From positions 1 to 64,000 of the forward strand of contig JABAQM010000001.1 in the NCBI GenBank assembly GCA_019187105.1: 64,000 nt of DNA. Reading direction: 5' to 3'. The notes beneath the pieces were generated by a model that saw only the letters and a list, made by a program, of their open reading frames with translations, searched no databases and had not been told where the DNA came from. Shown here one piece after another: positions 36,702-44,425 of this stretch; positions within the stretch are counted from its first letter, which is position 1; each line of letters starts with the position of its first letter. The translations under genes were made by a program, and so were the position numbers. The stretch is from Fimbriimonadaceae bacterium (lineage in GTDB: Bacteria; Armatimonadota; Fimbriimonadia; Fimbriimonadales; Fimbriimonadaceae).

Positions 36702-37157
36702 TTACGCAAGGAGCACAGGAGGAGCGCGGCCAAGGGAGACGTAGTTGGGCCTGGAAGCTGGCGGACCCGAATCGGTGCCGAAGATTCCTGGCTCTGATTC
36801 TGGTTCGGAAGCAACAACAATGACTTGCTTCTCAGCAGGAATGTCCGCAATGACCTGATGAATTTGCAGGCCGGAAGCTGCCGGTGCCGCCACGTCAGAT
36901 CGCGGCGTGGTCGGAGCCGAACCGATGCTGCATTTGCAGTCGTCGGACTGCCGTTCTTGAACTGATGCTGCCGGTTTTGACTTGTGTCCTTTGTCCGCCT
37001 CGCATCCTTTGAGGCAGACAGGATCGGCCATTTTATGCGTCGGCTTCCCAACGCAACAGGTCATTTTGCAACTAGAAGCGACCCCGCTCGTGGGGACAAA
37101 GCCCATCAAGAGCGCGAGCATGGCGACCATGTTTATCCAGGTCTTATGCGTTCGCAT
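36702..37157 (-). CDS. Secreted Cys-rich RAPP-tailed protein, first gene of copper operon
   Basis: A 151-residue protein from the ATG at 37157; a GTG three bases upstream is also possible. A signal peptide (INMVAMLALLMGFVPTSGVA) is followed by cysteine clusters CKMTCC, CLKGC and CKC. The C-terminus has GPP near 131 and GRAPP (143-147). A TATAAT box lies 7 nt before the ATG, so the message is probably leaderless. Architecture and tail match the first genes of the other two metal operons. I infer an extracytoplasmic metal-binding or regulatory role. Confidence 0.65.
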   Translation of the reverse strand: MRTHKTWINMVAMLALLMGFVPTSGVASSCKMTCCVGKPTHKMADPVCLKGCEADKGHKSKPAASVQERQSDDCKCSIGSAPTTPRSDVAAPAASGLQIHQVIADIPAEKQVIVVASEPESEPGIFGTDSGPPASRPNYVSLGRAPPVLLA

Positions 37158-37164
37158 CACGCTA

Positions 37165-37170
37165 ATTATA
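37165..37170 (-). promoter_or_regulatory. -10 box of the copper operon
   Basis: TATAAT reads on the minus strand 7 nt ahead of the ATG at 37157. No consensus -35 is visible in the GC-rich DNA behind it, which suggests dependence on an activator. The rest of 37171-37290 holds nothing I can assign. Confidence 0.5.
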
Positions 37171-37290
37171 ACGTCGGACGGGGCTCGCGCGTTCCGGGCG
37201 CCTAGCTCCTCCTTCCGCTCAGTCGGCCCGGCCCTTGGTTGGCCCGGTCGAGGCAGTTCCCGTCGTCGGGCACCCGTCCCTTGCCGGTTT

Positions 37291-38163
37291 CTAGGTCTGC
37301 TTGAGGTACTTGATGCCCGCCAAGATAAGAATGACGACGAGTGCGGGCACAGCGAGCGGCCAAACTACTGGCAAGAGCAGAATCGCTACGATAGCGGCGA
37401 ACACGTAGCCCATGAAGCTCGGCACCTCAGTTCGCGGAGATGGAGAAACTCCGGCGCACTTCTGACAAACGGTCCAAAACTCGCCAGTGGGCGGAAGTGT
37501 TGCCGATTCATGGGTTTGCCGAGAATACGGATTCCAAAACTTGGCCCGCCTGTCCACCTCAGCGAGTTCAATCTCGGCCATTAGCATCGGGAACTGCGAT
37601 GTGCATTTTTCGCAGTAAATGTGTCTCCCAGATCTGATAGGCAACGGCGTGACGGCGGTCACGGGGTCCGATGCCGTGCCAAACCGGGCCACGGCAAGTG
37701 AGCGGAATCCTGCGGCAAATCTGCCGCAGGGGCAATACCATTCGTACCATGACTGACTTGGCGACGCATAAGACATGGGCTGGTCAAGGGGACCATCCCT
37801 GGACGGCAGACGATCCTTCGGAATCGTCAGGACATGACCGCATGGGCTCTCGATAGAGTAGGACCCGTCAGCATGTTTGAACAGGGACTCCAACGATACG
37901 TGCACCGAATCGAACGACGGCTTTAAGCTCTGCGGTCGAATTGAACCGAACTGCTCGTTTGTCTGTACTCGGAACTTGAAATGACAGGATGGGCAGGCTC
38001 CCAGGCCCTGGATGTTCCGCTGGAATGCGAGCGGATGAAAGCATGAACAGCAGGCCAAGACAATGAGGCCGCGATTGGGCACATTCGCGGAATCACGTTC
38101 GTTCTGCTTTTCCGCGTCAATGGGAGTCCCATGCGGTATCTGCATTTCCCCTGCGATTGCCAT
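37291..38163 (-). CDS. Multi-zinc-ribbon protein with C-terminal TM hairpin
   Basis: A 290-residue protein of unknown family. Cysteine pairs suggest several zinc ribbons: CCSC with CPSC (about 38-60), CGH with CPCG (about 107-147), and CEKC with CQKC (about 183-236). The last ~40 residues are strongly hydrophobic (AAIVAILLLPVVWPLAVPALVVILILAGI), a re-entrant or two-helix anchor. The cytoplasmic ribbons would then face the inner membrane. It diverges from an HTH gene with 85 nt between the starts, and sits between metal and defence regions. No function can be assigned. Confidence 0.6.
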   Translation of the reverse strand: MAIAGEMQIPHGTPIDAEKQNERDSANVPNRGLIVLACCSCFHPLAFQRNIQGLGACPSCHFKFRVQTNEQFGSIRPQSLKPSFDSVHVSLESLFKHADGSYSIESPCGHVLTIPKDRLPSRDGPLDQPMSYASPSQSWYEWYCPCGRFAAGFRSLAVARFGTASDPVTAVTPLPIRSGRHIYCEKCTSQFPMLMAEIELAEVDRRAKFWNPYSRQTHESATLPPTGEFWTVCQKCAGVSPSPRTEVPSFMGYVFAAIVAILLLPVVWPLAVPALVVILILAGIKYLKQT

Positions 38164-38209
38164 TCCGGTTTACCCCTCCTCCCAGGCATCACTGAGTTCA
38201 GAGTGTAGT

Positions 38210-38215
38210 TATGAT
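38210..38215 (+). promoter_or_regulatory. Candidate -10 box before the HTH gene
   Basis: TATGAT in the divergent gap. The surrounding 38199-38218 matches the shared defence operator at only about 12 of 20 positions, so I do not count it as a site. Confidence 0.3.
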
Positions 38216-38248
38216 ACCTTCACTGTTGAGTGCAACTCTGTTTCCCTC

Positions 38249-38527
38249 TTGGCTAAGCGCACTCGGCAATCCTCAATCTCAATCGAGACCGACGTCCTCT
38301 TGCGGACGATTCGCGAAGCGCGCGAAGCTGCAGGACTGTCTCAGCGAGAGGTTGGAAAGCGGATCGGGTTCCACCCCACGATGTATCACAAGATCGAGAT
38401 CGGTGCCCGCGTCCTCGATGTGGTCGAGTTCGTGAATCTGTCTCGGGCAATTGGGGTCGATCCGATGGAACTCTTTGGCAGTTTCCTGATTAACCTTCAA
38501 AGGTCACGGTTGGAACCTGAGCCCTAA
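38249..38527 (+). CDS. XRE-type HTH DNA-binding protein
   Basis: A 92-residue protein. The frame opens upstream, but codons before 38249 encode no sensible domain and overlap the divergent gene, so the TTG at 38249 is the preferred start. The Cro/C1-type HTH lies at about 19-75 (IREAREAAGLSQREVGKRIG then HPTMYHKIEIG). There is no partner domain. It may regulate the divergent zinc-ribbon gene or the nearby defence genes. The start is not certain, as no good ribosome-binding site precedes it. Confidence 0.7.
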   Translation: MAKRTRQSSISIETDVLLRTIREAREAAGLSQREVGKRIGFHPTMYHKIEIGARVLDVVEFVNLSRAIGVDPMELFGSFLINLQRSRLEPEP

Positions 38528-38548
38528 GGAGCGTGCACTGAACGCCGC

Positions 38549-38707
38549 CTAGTTTCCGCCGTAGCCGTTGCGCCGAGCGTTAGCCACGCAATCGGACCGG
38601 TTGCGGTACGACTCGGACGATGCCCCGACGATCCGGCCATTAGCCGCAACGCGCTGCCATCGCCAGTTGCCCTGGGCGTCTTCGTAGATATTCCACTTAT
38701 CGTTCAT
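38549..38707 (-). CDS. 52-residue DUF1508 (YegP-like) protein
   Basis: A short gene from the ATG at 38707 behind a strong ribosome-binding site (GGAGGAGG, 11 nt upstream). The product starts MNDKWNIYEDAQGNWRWQRV and contains ANGRIV and SESYRNRSDC. This is the beta-beta-alpha unit of DUF1508, as in one half of E. coli YegP. The biochemical role of the family is not established. It has its own promoter (38851-38878) carrying the operator shared with xre and the DUF5343 gene, so it belongs to the same regulon. Confidence 0.8.
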   Translation of the reverse strand: MNDKWNIYEDAQGNWRWQRVAANGRIVGASSESYRNRSDCVANARRNGYGGN

Positions 38708-38786
38708 CTGCTGCTTTACCTCCTCCCAGAGCCGTATACTTAAGCTTGGCGAGCCCCCGACTCCGGGAAGGGACCTCGTTGCCTCT

Positions 38787-38822
38787 GGGCCGGAAGCATC
38801 CCGTTAAGATTCATTCCGGCCC
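38787..38822 (-). other. 9-bp hairpin in the DUF1508 5' leader
   Basis: GGGCCGGAA (38787-38795) pairs perfectly with TTCCGGCCC (38814-38822) around an 18-nt loop. It lies inside the ~135-nt 5' untranslated region predicted from the promoter at 38851-38878. It may be an attenuator or translational control element. No known riboswitch core is recognisable. Confidence 0.5.
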
Positions 38823-38830
38823 GTGTAACG

Positions 38831-38850
38831 TGTTCAGTGCACGCTTTACA
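38831..38850 (-). promoter_or_regulatory. Shared operator, copy 1
   Basis: TGTTCAGTGCACGCTTTACA on the plus strand, an imperfect dyad of TGTnAAnTG half-sites. It matches the copy at 39854-39873 at 16 of 20 positions. It lies immediately downstream of the -10 of the DUF1508 promoter, over the expected transcription start, a repressor position. Confidence 0.55.
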
Positions 38851-38878
38851 AATATACCCGACGCATTTCTCTTGTCAA
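38851..38878 (-). promoter_or_regulatory. Sigma-70-like promoter of the DUF1508 gene
   Basis: On the minus strand TTGACA (38878-38873) is followed after 16 bp by TATATT (38856-38851). Transcription would begin near 38844 and read through the hairpin at 38787-38822 into the DUF1508 gene. Confidence 0.6.
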
Positions 38879-38892
38879 GCGGTGCATGGGAA

Positions 38893-39498
38893 TTAATTTG
38901 CTTTGAAATTCTCCAGCCGGATGCGGGCTGATTGGAGGCTGACATTGGCTGTGCCGGAGAGAATCGGGGTTGCTTCCTCGATCGAGGTCCAACCACTGGG
39001 GAACAGTTGGGATACATGAGCCGTCGGCATCAAAATATGGCTCGCAAACATGTTCGCCTGCCACTCCAGCTTGTTGCGCGTGGTCCCCTCGCCGCGATGA
39101 AGTTGTACGACGGGACTGGACGACTGATTGAAGAAGTCGAAAACGCCCTGCAAGAAATGGGGTTTGTGAAGGACGAAGTGGCCGTATTCGTGAGCCCATG
39201 TGAATCTGCGTCGCCCATCGTGAGGGATTGACTCGCGCATAAGCAACTTATCGACCGAGAAATCGTAGGCACCGAGGACGTCGGATTCGAACTCAGGATG
39301 GTTGTCATCGAAGTATTCGACCTCGATCTTCTCCATGATCTCAACAAGGGATTCGATGTCGATCGGGAGGGAGGGTCTCGTGCCAGTTTCGCGCTCGAAG
39401 CGCGCGAGTTTGTCCCTGACGATGCGTTCGAGCCGGGGAACCGGCAGAAACTGCACCCCACAAAAACATGCAGGTACGGGATCAAACTCCGTCGCCAT
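38893..39498 (-). CDS. ImmA/IrrE-family metallopeptidase
   Basis: A 201-residue protein with the zincin motif HEYGH (103-107) and a third acidic ligand in LEWQANMFA (Glu145), typical of the ImmA/IrrE (DUF955) family. In ICEBs1 the ImmA protease inactivates the XRE repressor ImmR on DNA damage. This gene overlaps the xre stop by 17 nt, the same pairing. It is therefore likely to be the anti-repressor that relieves XRE control of the island. Confidence 0.88.
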   Translation of the reverse strand: MATEFDPVPACFCGVQFLPVPRLERIVRDKLARFERETGTRPSLPIDIESLVEIMEKIEVEYFDDNHPEFESDVLGAYDFSVDKLLMRESIPHDGRRRFTWAHEYGHFVLHKPHFLQGVFDFFNQSSSPVVQLHRGEGTTRNKLEWQANMFASHILMPTAHVSQLFPSGWTSIEEATPILSGTANVSLQSARIRLENFKAN

Positions 39499-39853
39499 CC
39501 TCAGATAGCTCCTCCGCTTGCTTGGATAGCGCGTCGACCTGATCTGCGGATAGATCCTTGACCGCCCTGAACAGCCTCACAAACTCCGGTCTGTCCTCAA
39601 CCGCTTGCTTCGCAACATCATCCCAACGTCCGGCGAGTCCGATGAGGTCATCGAGGGGAGTGTCGAGCAGTTCGGCGATCCTCATGAGCCGCTCGGCAGT
39701 GGGCGGCGGCAGCGTGCCATTTTCGATCCCACTGACATAGGTCGGACTTACGCCAAGCGCTTCCGCGAATTTGCGGAGCGTCAGGCCCTTCGCTACCCGG
39801 AGGTCCCGCTGTTTGGCTCCGTAGCGATTGGATGGGCCGACTTCTTCCGCCAT
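39482..39853 (-). CDS. XRE-family repressor partnered with ImmA-like protease
   Basis: A 123-residue regulator with an N-terminal HTH (about 12-66: QRDLRVAKGLTLRKFAEALG, SPTYVSGIENG) and a ~55-residue acidic helical tail probably recognised by the protease. The ATG at 39853 is preferred to the GTG at 39865 because the -10 box lies at 39871-39866. Transcription would begin only a few bases before the ATG. A 20-bp dyad in its promoter is shared with two other promoters of the island, suggesting autoregulation. It diverges from hsdR. Confidence 0.88.
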   Translation of the reverse strand: MAEEVGPSNRYGAKQRDLRVAKGLTLRKFAEALGVSPTYVSGIENGTLPPPTAERLMRIAELLDTPLDDLIGLAGRWDDVAKQAVEDRPEFVRLFRAVKDLSADQVDALSKQAEELSEDGDGV

Positions 39854-39873
39854 TGTCAACTGCACACTTTACA
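39854..39873 (-). promoter_or_regulatory. Shared operator, copy 2 (xre-immA/hsdR control region)
   Basis: TGTCAACTGCACACTTTACA on the plus strand. The half-sites TGTCAACTG and TGTAAAGTG (the latter on the minus strand) agree at 7 of 9 positions. It overlaps the xre -10 box and abuts the xre ATG, so occupancy should block xre-immA transcription. Confidence 0.55.
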
Positions 39874-39894
39874 CGATGGCCGCGAATATGTCAA
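39866..39894 (-). promoter_or_regulatory. Promoter of xre-immA
   Basis: On the minus strand TTGACA (39894-39889), a 17-bp spacer and TAAAGT (39871-39866). The start point would fall about 6 nt before the ATG at 39853. No equally good promoter for the divergent hsdR gene is visible. Confidence 0.6.
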
Positions 39895-39901
39895 GCTTTC
39901 C

Positions 39902-42199
39902 GTGCCCGTGCGCAACGAAAACGATACCTGCCGCGAACTTGTCGAGCCAAAGCTTCGAGAGTCGGGCTGGGAGTCGAGTCCACACTCGATCACCGAGCAA
40001 TATCGGATCACGAAAGGAAGAATCGTGGTCGCCGGTCAGGTTGCGCGACGGCGGGAAGCGCTAAAGGTCGACTACCTTCTTCGATACACAGGGGACTTCA
40101 ACATCGCGGTCGTCGAAGCAAAGGCTGAATCCGAGCTAGCGGCAAACGGTGTTCAACAGGCAATTCGGTACGCGCAGATGCTCGGGCTGAGCTTCGCGTA
40201 CTCGACGAACGGCAATGACATCATCGAGGTCGACCTATCAACTGGAGTCGAAGCGAACCTGGATCACTTCCCGACGCCGGAAGAGCTATGGCACCGGCTT
40301 AACGGAGGGGAGCCACTTGACGCCGAGCAGACTGAGCACGTATTGGCCCCGATCTACTCCGCCGGTTCGCACGAGGACCGGTACTACCAGCAGATCGCGA
40401 TCAACCGCACCGTCGAAAGCATTGTTCGCGGGCAAAAGCGCATTCTGCTGGTCATGGCAACCGGGACCGGCAAGACACCGACCTCATTCCAAATCTGCTG
40501 GAAGCTATGGTCGACGAAGTGGAATGCCAGGAACGACCCGACTCGAAAGCCTCGCATCCTTTATCTGGCCGATCGCACCGTCCTTGTTGATGACCCCAAG
40601 GACAAGACGTTCGCGCCATTTGGCGACGCCAGGGGGAAGATCGAGCGTGGGAATGCGATCAAATCACGAGAGCTTTACTTTGCTACCTACCAAGCCATCG
40701 CAGAGGACGAATCGCGGCCAGGGCTCTACAAAGAATATGCCCCCGACTTCTTCGATCTGATCGTTGTCGATGAGTGTCACCGGGGCAGCGCAAAAGAGGA
40801 CTCAGTGTGGCGGGACATCCTCGAATACTTCGAGCCTGCGTTCCAACTTGGCCTCACAGCGACGCCAGTTCGTCGACATGATGGTGACAGCTACGACTAC
40901 TTTGGCGATCCGATCTACACTTACTCGCTCAAGCAAGGAATCGAAGACGGCTTCCTAGCTCCGTACCGGGTCCATCGCATCGTCACGCACTACGATGCCG
41001 TTGGCTATCGGCCGAGCCAGGGTGAGTTGGATCGGCTAGGTCAAGCGATCCCTGATGGCGAGTACAGCACCAAAGATTTCGAACGAACCATCGCTCTTCG
41101 AGCCCGAACCAAAGCGATCGCGAAGCACCTGACCGACTTCATGAAAGCCCATGATCGGTTCGCTAAGACGATCGTGTTCTGCGTCGATCAAGAACATGCG
41201 GCCGAGATGCGGCAGGAGTTAATCAATCTAAACTCCGACCTCGTTAGGAAGCATCCGAACTACGTGTGCAGGGTCACCGCTGACGAAGGCGACCTTGGCA
41301 AAGGGCACCTCTCCGACTTCCAGGATCTGGAGAAGGCGACGCCCGTGATTTTGACGACCAGTCAGCTTCTTACTACGGGCGTCGACGCGCCGACGGTGAA
41401 GAACGTCGTCCTCGCCCGCATCATCGGTTCGATGGTTGAGTTCAAGCAGATCATCGGACGTGGAACTAGGGTTCGCGAGGACTACGGCAAGCTCTTCTTC
41501 AACATCCTCGACTACACCGGCACTGCCGTCACGATGTTCGCCGATCCAGATTTCGACGGCGAGCCCTTGCCACCTGATGAACCAGGAGGTGGAGGAAATG
41601 GCGACCCTCCTCAAGTTCGCGAGGAGCGCAGAAAGTATTACGTGGACGATGGCGTGGTTCAGGTGGTTGCCCACGTCGTCTACGAACTCGATGCCAACGG
41701 CAACCAGCTTCGGGTCATTCAATACACGGACTTCACGAAGGAGCAGGTGCGCAGGCTCTATCCGAGCGCGGACGACTTGCTAGCCGATTGGTCGAAGCCA
41801 GACAAGCGAAGCCAAATCATCGAAGCGTTGCGGGATCGAGGAATCGAGTTCGACGAGCTTGCCAAAGTTGCTGGCAAACCTGACGCTGATCCGTTCGATC
41901 TCATGTGCCACCTCGCTTACGGCGCTCCCTTGCGATCCAGGCGCGAACGCGCTCAAAACCTGAAGAAACGGCAAGCCCAGTTCTTCGACCAATTCGGTCC
42001 GACCGCGCGGATGATCCTCGAAGAGCTACTCGCGAAATACGAGGAGGTTGGCGCGAGCCAGTTCGTCATCCCGGACGTTCTCCAGGTGCCGCCAATCTCG
42101 GAACACGGCTCGCTCCAAGAGATCGCCTCGGAGTTCGGCGGGCCAGTCCAACTGCGCGACGCGGTGACAAAACTCCAGGAGATGTTGTACGCGGGCTGA
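39902..42199 (+). CDS. hsdR: Type I restriction enzyme R subunit (HsdR)
   Basis: Motor and nuclease subunit of a type I restriction system. The frame is open from 39605, but the region before ~39900 belongs to xre. The GTG at 39902 (or 39908) begins exactly at the conserved N-terminal nuclease domain (ELVEPKLRESGWE, VDYLLRY, AVVEAKAE; the last carries the PD-ExK Glu and Lys). The helicase core has Walker A ATGTGKT (about 188) and a DECH box (about 289), and later TGVDAPTVKNV and QIIGRGTRVREDYGK. At about 765 residues it is of the shorter HsdR class. It leads the defence operon. Confidence 0.9.
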   Translation: MPVRNENDTCRELVEPKLRESGWESSPHSITEQYRITKGRIVVAGQVARRREALKVDYLLRYTGDFNIAVVEAKAESELAANGVQQAIRYAQMLGLSFAYSTNGNDIIEVDLSTGVEANLDHFPTPEELWHRLNGGEPLDAEQTEHVLAPIYSAGSHEDRYYQQIAINRTVESIVRGQKRILLVMATGTGKTPTSFQICWKLWSTKWNARNDPTRKPRILYLADRTVLVDDPKDKTFAPFGDARGKIERGNAIKSRELYFATYQAIAEDESRPGLYKEYAPDFFDLIVVDECHRGSAKEDSVWRDILEYFEPAFQLGLTATPVRRHDGDSYDYFGDPIYTYSLKQGIEDGFLAPYRVHRIVTHYDAVGYRPSQGELDRLGQAIPDGEYSTKDFERTIALRARTKAIAKHLTDFMKAHDRFAKTIVFCVDQEHAAEMRQELINLNSDLVRKHPNYVCRVTADEGDLGKGHLSDFQDLEKATPVILTTSQLLTTGVDAPTVKNVVLARIIGSMVEFKQIIGRGTRVREDYGKLFFNILDYTGTAVTMFADPDFDGEPLPPDEPGGGGNGDPPQVREERRKYYVDDGVVQVVAHVVYELDANGNQLRVIQYTDFTKEQVRRLYPSADDLLADWSKPDKRSQIIEALRDRGIEFDELAKVAGKPDADPFDLMCHLAYGAPLRSRRERAQNLKKRQAQFFDQFGPTARMILEELLAKYEEVGASQFVIPDVLQVPPISEHGSLQEIASEFGGPVQLRDAVTKLQEMLYAG

Positions 42200-42215
42200 C
42201 GCCTGCTGGAGACGT

Positions 42216-42899
42216 ATGGGCAAGAGACCGACCACATTCAACACGACCAAAACCGATTGGACCACCGATTCCGCTCGTGCGGAGGATCTATTCAATCGTT
42301 CCCTGGCATTACGGACAGGCGCAAGACGATTACGGGCTAAGCAGGCTAACTTGGTTCAAGGCCTGGCGTTTATGAGGCTCTGCCATGCTTGGGAAGACTA
42401 TCTTGAATCGTCACTCCTAAGATACGTAGTTGGGGTCGCTTCAGGAGTTGCCCCGGTTCCAACCCTGAATCCAGCCTGCTCGCGTACGAGTCTGGATCGG
42501 GCGTTTCAGGTTTTGTCGGGCGGCCGAGCAAGCACAAACTACTATCTCCAACTTAGTCAGTGGAGCCAGATTCAAGCTTTGTCCAATCGCGTTTTCGCAA
42601 CCAACGATCCGTACGCCTTCCTTTTTGCGGCCCCGTACTCAGATGCCATCACAAACGCGGTCGCACTGCGAAATCGGGTTGCCCATTCGAGCGCTAAGTG
42701 CCAAGCTGAATACAAACGAGTTGTCAACGTGCTACGGGGAAGGCCCCTCGGAACTTCATTGGGACAGGGCTGTTCCGTGGGAGAGTTTTGCGCCGAATCA
42801 CTGGCTGCAGCCCGGCTTCCAGGATCGACCGCAGGAACTCGTACATTCGCCCAATTCAAGAGTTTCTTTGATCACTGTGTGGGGAGAATCACTCCGTGA
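42216..42899 (+). CDS. HEPN-like protein inside the restriction operon
   Basis: A 227-residue mainly helical protein inserted between hsdR and hsdM. Near its end, ALRNRVAHSS gives Arg152-Asn153-x3-His157, the R-N-x3-H form of the HEPN ribonuclease motif. An acidic segment (HAWEDYLESSLL, about 57-68) precedes it, as in RiboL-PSP-HEPN proteins. It starts at ATG 42216 behind GGAG and overlaps hsdM by 4 nt. A role as an abortive-infection RNase triggered through the restriction complex is inference. HEPN proteins may also be non-catalytic. Confidence 0.68.
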   Translation: MGKRPTTFNTTKTDWTTDSARAEDLFNRSLALRTGARRLRAKQANLVQGLAFMRLCHAWEDYLESSLLRYVVGVASGVAPVPTLNPACSRTSLDRAFQVLSGGRASTNYYLQLSQWSQIQALSNRVFATNDPYAFLFAAPYSDAITNAVALRNRVAHSSAKCQAEYKRVVNVLRGRPLGTSLGQGCSVGEFCAESLAAARLPGSTAGTRTFAQFKSFFDHCVGRITP

Positions 42900-44425
42900 G
42901 AGGAAAGAAAACCGCCGCAGCTGTCCCGCTCTCCACAAGAGAGTCGCTTAGCTCGACCATCAAGACAATCCGCAACATCATGCGGAAGGACAAGGGTCTC
43001 AATGGCGACCTAGATCGCCTACCGATGCTCACTTGGTTGATGTTCCTCAAGTTCCTCGACGACTCCGAAGAGATGCACAAGGTCAGCGACGAACTGGCGG
43101 GGCGACCTCACAAGGAACTTATCGAAGCGCCGTATCGATGGCGGGATTGGGCTGGAAAGCCAGATGGACTGACGGGAGATGAACTCAAGGCGTTCATCAA
43201 CCAAGATGAAGCCATGCGGCCCGACGGGACCCGTGGCCCCGGTCTCTTCGCCTACCTGAAGACTCGTTCCGGCGGACGTGGCGACGTTCTTGCGTATGTG
43301 TTTCGCGAACTGCAAAACCGGATGGCAAACGGCTACCTGCTGCGCGATGTCGTAAACAAGATCGATGAGGTCAAGTTCACTTCGAGCGAGAACATCCATA
43401 CCCTCAGCCACCTCTACGAATCGATGCTTCGGGAGATGCGGGACGCGGCAGGCGACTCAGGGGAGTTCTACACACCGCGTCCAGTGGTCAAGTTCATGAT
43501 CCAGATGCTCGATCCCAAGCTCGGTGAGACCGTACTCGATCCAGCTTGCGGGACAGGTGGGTTCTTAGTCGAAGCCTACGAGCACATTAAAGAACAAGCT
43601 CGACTGGCTGAGCACTATCGCGTGCTTCAGGAACACACGCTTTTCGGGAACGAAGCCAAGTCGTTGCCCTATCTTCTCGCTCAGATGAATCTCGTGCTCC
43701 ACGGGGTCGAGTCGCCCAACATCACGATAGGCAACTCGCTTGCCGTCAAGCTGACCGAAATCGGCGACGCCGAGCGTGTGGACGTCATCGCCACCAATCC
43801 ACCCTTCGGCGGCGAGGAAGAGCGCTCGATCCAGAACGGTTTCCCTGCCGATAAGCGCACGAGCGAGACCGCGCTCCTCTTCCTGCAACTCATCATGCGC
43901 AGGCTTAGGCGACAGCCCAAACCGGGGCGCGCGGCGGTCGTGGTGCCCGATCCAGTCCTTTCAGGAGACGGCATGTGCGCTCGCATCAAGGAAGAGCTAC
44001 TCAACGAATTCAACCTGCACACCATCGTGCGGCTTGGCTCAGGAGCGTTTGCGCCCTACACCGACATCCCAACGAACCTGCTGTTCTTCGATCGGGGCGG
44101 CCCGACCCGAGAGGTGTGGTACTACGAGGTCGCGCTGCCTGAGGGAAAGAAGAAGTACAGCAAGACCGCGCCCATGCTGGAGGAGGAGTTCCAGCCCGCC
44201 ATCGATTGGTGGAGCGATCGAAAGGAGTCATTGCGAACCTGGCGGGTACCAGCAGATGTGATCCGGGAGAATCGGTTTGACCTCGACGTCAAGAATCCAA
44301 ACAGGGCCGATGACCGAATGTTGATGAGTCCGGAAGCGATCCTAGATCGGATGTCGGACCAGCTTAAGGAGGCAAGCGAATTAGTCTTGGAGGTTCGGGC
44401 AATCCTCGGAGTTGCAAGGGAATGA
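42896..44425 (+). CDS. hsdM: Type I DNA methyltransferase M subunit (HsdM)
   Basis: A 509-residue N6-adenine methyltransferase. The N-terminal helical HsdM domain (about 15-150) is followed by the catalytic fold with the AdoMet-binding DPACGTGGFLVEAYEH (about 213) and catalytic NPPFGG (about 300). The GTG start overlaps the HEPN gene by 4 nt, and the ATGA overlap with hsdS couples the next gene. It methylates the host sequence and forms the M2S core that recruits HsdR. Confidence 0.95.
   Translation: MRGKKTAAAVPLSTRESLSSTIKTIRNIMRKDKGLNGDLDRLPMLTWLMFLKFLDDSEEMHKVSDELAGRPHKELIEAPYRWRDWAGKPDGLTGDELKAFINQDEAMRPDGTRGPGLFAYLKTRSGGRGDVLAYVFRELQNRMANGYLLRDVVNKIDEVKFTSSENIHTLSHLYESMLREMRDAAGDSGEFYTPRPVVKFMIQMLDPKLGETVLDPACGTGGFLVEAYEHIKEQARLAEHYRVLQEHTLFGNEAKSLPYLLAQMNLVLHGVESPNITIGNSLAVKLTEIGDAERVDVIATNPPFGGEEERSIQNGFPADKRTSETALLFLQLIMRRLRRQPKPGRAAVVVPDPVLSGDGMCARIKEELLNEFNLHTIVRLGSGAFAPYTDIPTNLLFFDRGGPTREVWYYEVALPEGKKKYSKTAPMLEEEFQPAIDWWSDRKESLRTWRVPADVIRENRFDLDVKNPNRADDRMLMSPEAILDRMSDQLKEASELVLEVRAILGVARE

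Noticed and set aside
38708..38892. Structured non-coding RNA such as SRP RNA or 6S RNA
   Set aside because: The CCGGAAG string and strong hairpin suggested SRP RNA, but the conserved domain IV core is absent. It is better explained as promoter plus 5' leader of the DUF1508 gene.
39605..39901. N-terminal extension of hsdR starting near 39605
   Set aside because: The extension is antisense to the xre gene and encodes no conserved sequence. The HsdR nuclease domain begins right after GTG 39902.
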